Below are positions 15,878 to 24,202 of a stretch of DNA of 55,815 nucleotides, one piece after another. The position numbers and the translations under genes were made by a program. The notes beneath the pieces are model-generated. The model had not been told where the DNA came from. It saw only the letters and a list, made by a program, of their open reading frames with translations, and made no database searches. Origin of the DNA: JBDIBB01 sp039812685 (GTDB taxonomy: Bacteria > Acidobacteriota > Vicinamibacteria > Vicinamibacterales > JAFNAJ01); NCBI GenBank assembly GCA_039812685.1, contig JBDIBB010000006.1:1-55815 (forward strand). Reading direction: 5' to 3'. Each line of letters starts with the position of its first letter. Positions within the stretch are counted from its first letter, which is position 1.

Positions 15878-18800
15878 TCATGGCAGCGGGGCGCCGGGCG
15901 CGCTCGATCCGCCAGCCCACGCCTGCCGGGGCGTGCTCCAGTACATCGCGCGCTCGACGACGATGGGAACGCCGTTGGCCGACTCGAGGCGAAGGCCCGC
16001 ACGTCGTCCGGTGAGTTCGGGGACATCCTGCTCCAGCCACACGCTGTAGCGCGAGTTCGGCGCGACGGTCACGGTGCGCGACACCGGGGCGCCTTCCTCC
16101 GTGAGGAACGTCATCTCGACCTGCGCCGCGCGCACGGGATCCTCGTTGGCGATGAGCACCCAGGTTTCGAAGGCTTCTGCCCCGCCGACGCGCGCGTCGG
16201 CCAGGCCCCACTTCACGTACGACGCGGCAGCCGCGGGTGCCGCGTGCGCGTCGAGCCAGTTCGGAAACGCGCCGCCCCAGTACGTGGCGCGCTCGGCCAC
16301 CACCGGCACGTCCGAGTCGATGACGGTCGAGAACTCGGCATCGGCCAGGGCCGGGTGCGCGATCTCGGCGTTGACGGTGAGTCGCGTGGCTGGCGCGATC
16401 TCGTAGCCACGCCGGTAGACGCCGCCGTCCCTGCTGAGAAAGCGCAGGTTCACGTGGGCCGTGCGCTCTGGCGAAGGGTTCCCGAGAAGGAGGTAGGTGT
16501 CGAAGTAGGATCCGGTGACGCCCTCCGCGCTGAACCAGCGCGTGCCAGGGGCCTGCAGCCCGGGACCGGCGTGGCCGCCGATCCAGCCGGGGCTGCCGAA
16601 GTACATCGCGCGTTCGGCGACGATCGGCCGGTTGGCGAGCACGGCGATGCTGAACGCCGCGTGTGCGAGCTCCGGCACCGCGCGCGTCCAGAGGGTGAAG
16701 CGGCCGCGCGCCGGCACCTCGACCTGCCGCTGCACGACGAGACCATGCTCGGTGAGGAACGACACCGTGGCCAGCGCGGCCGTCTCCTGCGGATTGGCCA
16801 GCAGCACGAACGTGTCGAAGAAGCCCTGCGCGCCTTCGGCGAAGTACCACGTCTGGCTGAGCCCCGGCGCGGCGGCGGCGCTGTGCCCCGCCTCGCGGTC
16901 AGCACCCCAGAACACCGCCCGCTCCACGGCGAGCGGCACCGCGTCGAGCGAGCGGACCTCGATGCCGAAGGACTGCGCGGCGAGCTCGGGCAGGTCGTTG
17001 GCGACAACCGTCACCCGACGCAGCGCGCCGACGGTCAGCGACTGCCGGACGTCGCCTCCCGACTCGGTGAGGAAGTGCACGTCGACCCGCGCATCGCCTT
17101 CCGTGGGGTTCGCCACCACGATCTCGGTGCGGAAGTCGGCGTTGGTGGTGCCCTCCGCCATCAGATAACTGATGGAGGGCACGACATAGCTCGTCGTGGC
17201 CGCCACCGTGTTGCCGGATGCGTCGGTCGCCGTCACGACGACCCGTGTCGTCCCGCCCGCCACCGGCACGCCGGCCGTCTGCCATGCGGAGGTGGCCGTC
17301 ACCACACCGGACTGTCCCCGATCGGTGGTCCACCGCACGGTCACCGGCGCGGCGCCTGCCGACACCGTGCCGGCCAGCGTGACCAGCGGCGTCGTCACGG
17401 TGGCGTCAGAGGAAGGGGCCTCGATGACCAGCGCCGGGGGAGCGGCCGACGGCGCCGCGGGGGTGAAGCTCCAGATCGGCCCGAATGCGCTCCAGTCGCC
17501 CGCGATCGACTGCGTTCTCACGCGCCAGTAATAGGTGCGACCTGCGGTGAGCCACGAGGTGAACGGCGTGCTGACGATCGGCATCGACCCGTCAACGATC
17601 AGGTCGTCCATCGTGCCAATCAAGCCATCTCCCCCCGCGGTGACGATGCCTGTTCCGATCTGGAGCAGTGACGTGAGCGGCGTGTCGCACGCCTGGTCGG
17701 CGCACAGGCGCACCTCGTATCGCTGCACCTGGCTGGCAGGAAACCCCGACGCCGGCACCCACGCGAAGAGCAGTTCCGCGCCGAGCGCGGTCACGGCGTG
17801 GTCGGCGGGCGCCAGCGGCGCCACGGGTGGAAGCGGGCCGGGCGCGGGCGTCTCGGTCCAGGCGTGCCGCACCTGCAGGTCGGAGGGGCTACCCTCGCGG
17901 ACCTCGAGCCGGAATGGCGTGTTCCCCCTGTGCGGGTGAGGGAGCGCCCAGGGGGCCACCTGCATGATGCTGGTGGTGTCGAGGCCGACCAGGCCGCTGG
18001 CACCGCCCGCGCTCTCCACCACGGCCCGCAGCGCGAACTCGTAGTATGCCGGGCCCCGCGAGGGCGCCACGATGGACGACAGGTCGACCTCGAGCATCGA
18101 GGTGCCCGGTGCGGTGAACGAAGCGACCTCGTCGGCCGGCTCGATGACGACGCCGTCGACCCACACGCCGGCAAGACCCACCGCCCACGTGCCGTAGAGG
18201 ACCGGAACGAGCCGGATGCGTACGAACACCTCGGTCCAGCCCGCCACGAGGGCGGTGGCGTCAACCACGGCATCGAAGTAGCCCAGTTGTCCCGAATCCG
18301 GCACGTAAGCCGGCGTCCACGAGGCGCCGTCCGGCGAGACGTCGATGCCGAGAACCTCCGACGGGCTCCAGCGATAGAAGCGCGCCCCGAGAATCAGGGG
18401 CAGATCGCTCGCCCGGCGCACCCGCAGCACGAGCCGTCCCTCCGACATCCCGTCGACGTGCGCGGCGGGCAGCAGTCCATCCTCCTCGCAGGTCAGCAGC
18501 CCCGACGCCTCGATGACCGCCGGATGGAGGAATGCGCGGCCGGAGGCCAGCAAGGCTTCGTCGAGAGCCACGCTGCTCGATGCGCGGCCGGCGTAGAGCG
18601 TCACCTTGTCGCCAGGCGCCCCGACGTGTGCCGTGATCTTCGCGGAGGCGGCCACCAGCGGATGCGGCGCGGCAACGCGGTAGAGCGCCTCGCCGCGGGG
18701 CGCATCCTGGAGCGTCGACAGCAGGGCCACCCCATCCCGGGTCACCTGCCTGAGCGAGTGGCCGGGCTCCAGCAGGGCCAGTACGCCGTCACCCTCGGCC

Positions 18801-19678
18801 TCTACCCGGGCCGACAGCACCGCGTTGCCGTAGAGCGGGGGCGGCTGGCTGGCCTGCACCGTGTCGTTGCGGAACCAGCCGAGCGGGGTGGCGGGAAACC
18901 ACAGCCGCTCACGAGGCCGCAGGCGGTAGCGCAGCGTGGAGGAGGACGCCTCCGTGCTCGCCTCTACATAGGCATCGAGCGGCGTCGCCTGGTAGATCGC
19001 TGCGAGGTCGACGTATCGCGGGCCGGCGCGTTCCACCAGCCACGGATCGAGCACCAGTTCCTGCACGCTGGCGATCGTGCGGTTGTCACGCCCGAGGAAG
19101 AGGATGTCCCTGTGGGCATCCATCGCGTGCCAGCCGCCGTCGAAGTAGACCTCCGGAACCACGTGCGCGGGCGGTGAGCCCGGATGCCACCGCCGCACGC
19201 GGAACCCGGCGTGCAGGTACATGGTGGTCATCATGTTCGTGAAGTCGCTGCAGAACCCGTAGGCATAGCTGTTGACGTGGCGGACCGGGTCGTGCGACTC
19301 GGTCGAGAAGTCGCTGTAGGGCCACCAGGCGTAGGTCTGCGTGCGTGCGAACTCCCAGATGGCCCTCGCGCGCTGTTCGTCGCTCATGCCGGGCCTGAGA
19401 ATCGTCGCCAGGATTCCATCGAGCGTTGTCAGGTCGCGGTCGTCAGCCACCAGGCTGATGTCGCCCACGGGCGACTCGCCCGTGTTCTCCAGGATCAATT
19501 CCGGGAAGGCCACCGCTGCGTCGGCGACGATCTCGTAGTTGTAGATGCGCGCATCGGGCTGGACGACGCGCTGCGCCGGGAAGGACGGGGGATCGGCGGC
19601 AGCGACGGCCGAGAGCAGCAGGGCCGCGATGATGCCGAGAACAGCAGGGCGTGGCCGGGATACGGGAACTCGGGTCAT
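15878..19678 (-). CDS. Secreted transglutaminase-like protein with four tandem AERAMYW repeats
   Basis: The 1266-residue product starts with a signal peptide (MTRVPVSRPRP followed by a hydrophobic core, cleavage near AVAAA-D at about 28). A transglutaminase-like core follows, with C143 in YGFCSDF, H172 in PAHVVPEVYF and D187 in WHAMDAH as the likely triad. A central beta-rich region precedes a fibronectin-III-like domain (about 620-740) and an immunoglobulin-like domain (about 747-834). Four tandem repeats then occupy about 835-925, 943-1030, 1045-1137 and 1153-1247, each running from an AEG/FDTF..LANP start to an ERAMYW-type end. It is probably exported and cell-associated, perhaps acting on the locus polysaccharide or on protein cross-links. 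There is no sorting signal at the C-terminus. Confidence 0.82.
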   Translation of the reverse strand: MTRVPVSRPRPAVLGIIAALLLSAVAAADPPSFPAQRVVQPDARIYNYEIVADAAVAFPELILENTGESPVGDISLVADDRDLTTLDGILATILRPGMSDEQRARAIWEFARTQTYAWWPYSDFSTESHDPVRHVNSYAYGFCSDFTNMMTTMYLHAGFRVRRWHPGSPPAHVVPEVYFDGGWHAMDAHRDILFLGRDNRTIASVQELVLDPWLVERAGPRYVDLAAIYQATPLDAYVEASTEASSSTLRYRLRPRERLWFPATPLGWFRNDTVQASQPPPLYGNAVLSARVEAEGDGVLALLEPGHSLRQVTRDGVALLSTLQDAPRGEALYRVAAPHPLVAASAKITAHVGAPGDKVTLYAGRASSSVALDEALLASGRAFLHPAVIEASGLLTCEEDGLLPAAHVDGMSEGRLVLRVRRASDLPLILGARFYRWSPSEVLGIDVSPDGASWTPAYVPDSGQLGYFDAVVDATALVAGWTEVFVRIRLVPVLYGTWAVGLAGVWVDGVVIEPADEVASFTAPGTSMLEVDLSSIVAPSRGPAYYEFALRAVVESAGGASGLVGLDTTSIMQVAPWALPHPHRGNTPFRLEVREGSPSDLQVRHAWTETPAPGPLPPVAPLAPADHAVTALGAELLFAWVPASGFPASQVQRYEVRLCADQACDTPLTSLLQIGTGIVTAGGDGLIGTMDDLIVDGSMPIVSTPFTSWLTAGRTYYWRVRTQSIAGDWSAFGPIWSFTPAAPSAAPPALVIEAPSSDATVTTPLVTLAGTVSAGAAPVTVRWTTDRGQSGVVTATSAWQTAGVPVAGGTTRVVVTATDASGNTVAATTSYVVPSISYLMAEGTTNADFRTEIVVANPTEGDARVDVHFLTESGGDVRQSLTVGALRRVTVVANDLPELAAQSFGIEVRSLDAVPLAVERAVFWGADREAGHSAAAAPGLSQTWYFAEGAQGFFDTFVLLANPQETAALATVSFLTEHGLVVQRQVEVPARGRFTLWTRAVPELAHAAFSIAVLANRPIVAERAMYFGSPGWIGGHAGPGLQAPGTRWFSAEGVTGSYFDTYLLLGNPSPERTAHVNLRFLSRDGGVYRRGYEIAPATRLTVNAEIAHPALADAEFSTVIDSDVPVVAERATYWGGAFPNWLDAHAAPAAAASYVKWGLADARVGGAEAFETWVLIANEDPVRAAQVEMTFLTEEGAPVSRTVTVAPNSRYSVWLEQDVPELTGRRAGLRLESANGVPIVVERAMYWSTPRQAWAGGSSAPGAPLP

Positions 19679-19790
19679 TCGGGCACGAAATCTCAGATGG
19701 CTTCGACCGCGGTCAGCGAACCGGGGTTGGTCCGGCTCGCAGGCAACGTCGTCAGGCGGGTCATGCAAGATCGATGCACGAACGAGCCCC

Positions 19791-20966
19791 TCAGGCCCGG
19801 TCTTCACCCGCAACCTGTTGATACAGCTCAACATAGGCGGAGACTGCGCCTTCCAGCCCATAGCGTGCCACGATTCTGGCGCGCGCCGTCCGGCCGATCT
19901 TCTGACGCTCGACATCCGGCAGGTTCGACACGGCTGTCAGTCTGGCGGCCAGTTCCGTCTCGTCGCCCGGGGGCGCCACCCGGTCGGGGCAGTCCACGAG
20001 TTCGGCCGCATCGCCCACGCTGGTCACCACGCAGGGCAGCCCGCACGCCATCGCCTCGGCCACGGCATTGGGAAAGCCCTCGCTGATCGACGGGCAACAC
20101 GCGAGATCGGCGGCGGCCATCAGCCGTTCGACGTCGGGTCTCGGCCCCGTGAGGTGGATCCGGGCGCGCAGGGCCGGATGCGCCGCCAGCAGCGCGTCGT
20201 AGGGCGGCGCGTCGGCGGTCACCCCGGTTCCGGCGACGAGGACGTGCACGCGCGCGTCGTGGGGCAGCCATCGCGCGAGGGCCCCGGCCAGGACATCGTG
20301 TCCCTTCATCGGGTCGAGGCGGGCGAAGACGCCGACGAGCAGCGCGCCGGCTGGCACGCCCAGTTCCGATCGCACGGCGTCCCGCAGATCCGGCCGTGGT
20401 CTGAAGCGATCGGTGTCGATGCCGTTGAGGATCACGCGCCACGCGCGGGGCCGATAGCCCATGGCTTCGTGCGCCGCGCGGCCCGAGTGCGAGTTGGCAA
20501 TCACGACGGCCGGGCGGCGGGACAGGGCGACGCAGGCCTGCCGCGTGACCCGCGACAGCCAGCGGTAATGGCGCAGATCGATGTGAGAGGCCCGCAGATT
20601 CCAGACGAGTCGAGGCCTGTCCATGCCAATCGTGGCGACAGCCCCCAGCAGATCGGCGTGGTACATCCACGTGCTGAGCACGTGCGGCTGCCACTGGTGG
20701 AGCCAGCGGCGCAGTCGCACCACCGGCCCCATCCCCACCTGTCCGCGGGCCAGGCCCAGCGACCGCACCTCGATCCCGGCCTCCCGCAGCCCGGGACCGA
20801 TCTGGCCCTCGCCGGTCAGCGACACGACGCGCGAGGTGATCGACGGCCCGCGCATCGCCTTCACGAGGCGCGACAGCATCAGTTCGGCACCGCCCAGTTC
20901 GAGCCCGGTGGTCAGGTGGACCACCGACAACGGGCGCCGGGTGGTTGGGGAGAACGGGACGGTCAC
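19791..20966 (-). CDS. Glycosyltransferase family 4
   Basis: This 391-residue GT-B enzyme opens with VVHLTTGLELGGAELMLSRLV. The donor site includes FARLDPMKGHDVLAGAL and SISEGFPNAVAEAMACG. It begins with GTG and is the first gene of the minus-strand block that continues to 11255. It shares a divergent promoter region with the GT4 gene at 21129. It is one of seven GT4-type proteins or domains in the window. Confidence 0.9.
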   Translation of the reverse strand: MTVPFSPTTRRPLSVVHLTTGLELGGAELMLSRLVKAMRGPSITSRVVSLTGEGQIGPGLREAGIEVRSLGLARGQVGMGPVVRLRRWLHQWQPHVLSTWMYHADLLGAVATIGMDRPRLVWNLRASHIDLRHYRWLSRVTRQACVALSRRPAVVIANSHSGRAAHEAMGYRPRAWRVILNGIDTDRFRPRPDLRDAVRSELGVPAGALLVGVFARLDPMKGHDVLAGALARWLPHDARVHVLVAGTGVTADAPPYDALLAAHPALRARIHLTGPRPDVERLMAAADLACCPSISEGFPNAVAEAMACGLPCVVTSVGDAAELVDCPDRVAPPGDETELAARLTAVSNLPDVERQKIGRTARARIVARYGLEGAVSAYVELYQQVAGEDRA

Positions 20967-21026
20967 GGGGCTGACGGCATGGCCACGGCCGCGTCACGGG
21001 AGTGGCCGTGCTGCGCCGGGCGTGCG

Positions 21027-21036
21027 TGCTAGCATA
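21027..21036. promoter_or_regulatory. Overlapping divergent -10 elements
   Basis: The palindrome TGCTAGCA at 21027-21034 yields TAGCAT on the plus strand (21030-21035) and TATGCT on the minus strand (21036-21031). They would serve the GT4 genes at 21129 (plus) and 20966 (minus), with leaders of roughly 85 and 58 bases. Only one polymerase could occupy the site at a time. Confidence 0.4.
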
Positions 21037-21128
21037 GCGGGTCGTTGCGAACCCGGTCGAGACGGTCCGTCGCCCCTGATGGCGTCCTGCGTGCAGCCTC
21101 CGCGTCTTCGACGCCCAGTGGCCGCGGC

Positions 21129-22289
21129 ATGCCATCCCGCATCCGCGTCGTGTTGATGACCGGAACCCTCGAACGTGGCGGGGCCGAAGGGCAACTGGTG
21201 GCACTTGCCAGAGGCCTCGACGCTTCGCGGTTCGACGTGCGCGTGTGCGGCCTCACCGCGGGCGGACCGCTCGAAACCCATCTCCGTGAGGCAGGCATCC
21301 CCGTCGACGTGATCGGCTGGCAGGGCTTCGTTCGGTCTCGCGGCCTTGGGGTCCTGGCAGGTCTGACGGGGTTGCTGCGCGTCGTGCTGCGCCTGGCCCG
21401 CTACCTGCGTCGGCACCGGCCGCACGTGGTGCAGGGCCAGTTGTTCTGGGCGTACGTGCTCGGCGGGCTGGCCGCCCCGCTCGCCCGCGTTCCGGTCGTC
21501 ATCGGGTGCCGTCGCAGCCTCCCGTTGTTCAAGGCCGGCAACCCCAGGCACCTCTGGATCGAGCAACTGGCCAACCGGATGACGACCGCGGTGGTGTGCA
21601 ACTCCGAGCGCGTGCGGCAGCAGACGCTGCGCGACGAGCGCCTGCAGCCGGAACGCGTGGTGACGATCCCCAACGGCGTGCACATGCCCCGCGGCCCGGC
21701 GGAACCGGCCGCCGCCGTACCGTGGGAGGCACTGGGCCTCGGCTCCGGCGACGAGGTCGTGCTGTGCGTGGCGAACCTGATTCATTACAAGGGGCACCTC
21801 GACCTGCTGGAGGCCTGGGAACGTGTCCGGCGCGAGCGGCCGACAGCCTGGCTGCTGCTGGCCGGCGAAGGACCCGAACGCGAGGCGATCGAGGCCAGGG
21901 CAAGTCGTCTCGACGGCGTGCGGCTGCTCGGGGCGAGGGCCGACGTTGCCGGCCTGCTCCGTGCCTCCACGCTGCTCGTGCTGCCCTCGCATCAGGAGGG
22001 CCTGCCCAACGCGGTGCTCGAGGCGATGGCCGCCGGGCTGCCGGTGGTCGCCACCGACGTCGGGGGCACGTCAGAACTCGTCGTCGACGGCGAGACCGGA
22101 CGTCTGGTCGCGCCGCACGACCCCGCCGCGCTCGCCGGGGCGCTGCTCTCGCTGCTGCGAGACAACCAGGCGAGGCAGGTCATGGGCCGCGCCGCCGCCG
22201 AACGCGCGCGGACCAGGTTCTCGCTCGAGGCGATGGTTCGAAGTTACGAGCGGCTCTACGCGGGCCTGCTCGCCAGGGCCTTCGACTGA
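21129..22289 (+). CDS. Glycosyltransferase family 4
   Basis: This 386-residue GT-B enzyme starts with RVVLMTGTLERGGAEGQLVALA. The donor domain has CVANLIHYKGHLDLLEAW and HQEGLPNAVLEAMAAGLP. The ATG at 21129 is chosen because the first beta-strand begins right after it; a TTG at 21045 would add 28 residues of low-complexity sequence. It is close to the GT4 at 29101, sharing VANLIHYKGH and the LFWxYVLGxLAA segment, so the two are paralogues on opposite strands. Its stop overlaps the asnB start by one base (TGATG). Confidence 0.9.
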   Translation: MPSRIRVVLMTGTLERGGAEGQLVALARGLDASRFDVRVCGLTAGGPLETHLREAGIPVDVIGWQGFVRSRGLGVLAGLTGLLRVVLRLARYLRRHRPHVVQGQLFWAYVLGGLAAPLARVPVVIGCRRSLPLFKAGNPRHLWIEQLANRMTTAVVCNSERVRQQTLRDERLQPERVVTIPNGVHMPRGPAEPAAAVPWEALGLGSGDEVVLCVANLIHYKGHLDLLEAWERVRRERPTAWLLLAGEGPEREAIEARASRLDGVRLLGARADVAGLLRASTLLVLPSHQEGLPNAVLEAMAAGLPVVATDVGGTSELVVDGETGRLVAPHDPAALAGALLSLLRDNQARQVMGRAAAERARTRFSLEAMVRSYERLYAGLLARAFD

Positions 22290-24202
22290 TGTGCGGCATC
22301 GCCGGGCGCTGGAACTACCGCAGCGGCGCCCCCGCCGACGCGCGGGCGATCGCGCGCATGTGCGACCTGCTGGCACACCGCGGCCCCGACGGCGCGGGCA
22401 CGCGGTGCGACGGTCCGATCGGCTTCGGCCATCGGCGACTGGCCATCATCGACCTGTCGGAGGCCGCCAGCCAGCCGATGCGCTCGCCAGACGGGCAGAC
22501 GTGGATCGTCTTCAACGGCGAGATCTACAACTTCCAGGCGCTGCGCGAGGATCTCGAAGGCCGCGGGCACCACTTCCTGACCCGTTCCGACACCGAGGTG
22601 CTGCTGCACGGCTACCTGGAATTCGGGACCGACGTGATCGCACGGCTCCGCGGGATGTTCGCGTTCGCGATCTGGGACGCGCGCGCGCGGCGCCTGGTGC
22701 TCGCGCGCGATCGCGTGGGGAAGAAGCCGCTGCACTACCGCCTCGACGGCGACGGCATCGAGTTCGCCTCCGAGCCGAAGGCGTTTCTCGGCAGCGGATC
22801 GTTCGAGCCGGCGGCCGACGATCTCGCCCTGCTGCACTACCTCACCTACCAGTACGTCCCGAGCCCGATGTCGGCGTTCCGCGGCGTCGCCAAGCTGCCG
22901 CCCGGCCACCTGCTCACGATCGAGGACGGGCAGCTTCGGCTCGAGCGGTACTGGTCGCTGCGCTATGAGCCGAAGCTCGAGATCGACGAGACGGAGGCTG
23001 GCGACGAGGTGCTCCGGCTGCTGCGCGAGGCCGTGCGGCTGCGCACGATCAGCGACGTGCCGCTGGGCGCCTTCCTCAGCGGCGGCATCGATTCGAGCCT
23101 GATCGTCGCGCTGATGCGCGAGGTGACGGGTTCGGTCCGCACGTTCTCGATTGGTTTCGACGATGCACGATACAACGAACTGCCGCACGCGCGGGCGGTG
23201 GCCGCTCACCTCGGCACCGAGCACCACGAATTCGTCGTGCACCGGGATGCCGTGGCGGTGCTTCCGCGCCTGGTGTGGCACTACAACGAGCCGTACTCCG
23301 ACTCGTCGGCCCTCCCCACGTGGTACCTGGCCGAGCTCACGCGCCGCCACGTCACCGTGGCGCTCAACGGCGACGGCGGTGACGAGAGCTTCGCGGGCTA
23401 CGAACGCTATCGCGCGAACCTGGCGGCCACCCGCGCCTCGCGGTACGCGCCCGCGGCGTTGTGGCACGCTGGCGTCGCGCTGGGAGCGGCCGTGCGGTAT
23501 CGCGGCCGTCCGGGCACGAGGCGGTACCGGACCGGACGGATGCTCGAGGTGCTCGCCGAGACGCCGGTGCGGCGCTACGCCCGCTTCATGTTCTGCTTTC
23601 ATCCAGAGTGCCACGGCGAGCTGCTGACGCCGGAGTTCCGCGCGCGCGTGGGCGCGGCCGGCGTCATGGCGCACTACGAAGCGGCGTTCGGGGCATCGAC
23701 GGCAGCGCACCTCGTGGACCGGATGATGGACTACGACGTGCGGACCTACCTGCCCGAGGACCTGCTCGTCAAGGTGGACATCGCCACCATGGCCCACTCA
23801 CTCGAAGGACGATCGCCCCTGCTCGACCAGGAGGTGATGGAGTTCGCGGCGCGCCTGCCCGTCACGACGAAGCTGCGCGGCACGAGCCTGAAGCACCTGC
23901 TCAAGCAGGTGGCCTACCGGCTGATGCCCCGGGCGCTGCTCGACCGGCCGAAGATGGGTTTCGGCGTGCCGCTGGATGCGTGGTTCCGGGGCGAACTGCA
24001 CGACTTCGCGCGCGATCACCTCCTGTCGGCCTCCGCGCGCGCACGAGGCATCGTCGAGCCGAGGTACGTGGAACGGCTCCTCGACGAGCACCGCTCGGGC
24101 CGTCAGCCCTGGCATTACCAGATCTGGAACCTCCTCGTTCTCGAGCTGTGGCATCGCGCCTTCATCGACGAGCGCCACGCTTCGCCCCCTCGACCTTCAT
24201 GA
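22289..24202 (+). CDS. asnB: Glutamine-hydrolysing asparagine synthase-like amidotransferase
   Basis: This 637-residue enzyme begins MCGIAGRW, so C2 becomes the N-terminal nucleophile of the class II glutaminase domain. GHRRLAIIDLS, FNGEIYN and RSDTEVLLHGY complete that site. The synthetase domain has the ATP-pyrophosphatase loop LSGGIDSS near residue 264, followed by SIGFDD, YNEPYSDSSALP and GDGGDESFAGY. Family members make asparagine, but those encoded between glycosyltransferases are often thought to amidate a sugar acid of the polysaccharide. It is translationally coupled to genes on both sides, which favours that role here, though sequence alone does not decide it. Confidence 0.9.
   Translation: MCGIAGRWNYRSGAPADARAIARMCDLLAHRGPDGAGTRCDGPIGFGHRRLAIIDLSEAASQPMRSPDGQTWIVFNGEIYNFQALREDLEGRGHHFLTRSDTEVLLHGYLEFGTDVIARLRGMFAFAIWDARARRLVLARDRVGKKPLHYRLDGDGIEFASEPKAFLGSGSFEPAADDLALLHYLTYQYVPSPMSAFRGVAKLPPGHLLTIEDGQLRLERYWSLRYEPKLEIDETEAGDEVLRLLREAVRLRTISDVPLGAFLSGGIDSSLIVALMREVTGSVRTFSIGFDDARYNELPHARAVAAHLGTEHHEFVVHRDAVAVLPRLVWHYNEPYSDSSALPTWYLAELTRRHVTVALNGDGGDESFAGYERYRANLAATRASRYAPAALWHAGVALGAAVRYRGRPGTRRYRTGRMLEVLAETPVRRYARFMFCFHPECHGELLTPEFRARVGAAGVMAHYEAAFGASTAAHLVDRMMDYDVRTYLPEDLLVKVDIATMAHSLEGRSPLLDQEVMEFAARLPVTTKLRGTSLKHLLKQVAYRLMPRALLDRPKMGFGVPLDAWFRGELHDFARDHLLSASARARGIVEPRYVERLLDEHRSGRQPWHYQIWNLLVLELWHRAFIDERHASPPRPS

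Noticed and set aside
21045..21128. Longer N-terminus of the GT4 gene from a TTG at 21045
   Set aside because: The added residues are low-complexity and precede the conserved first strand; the ATG at 21129 fits the family.
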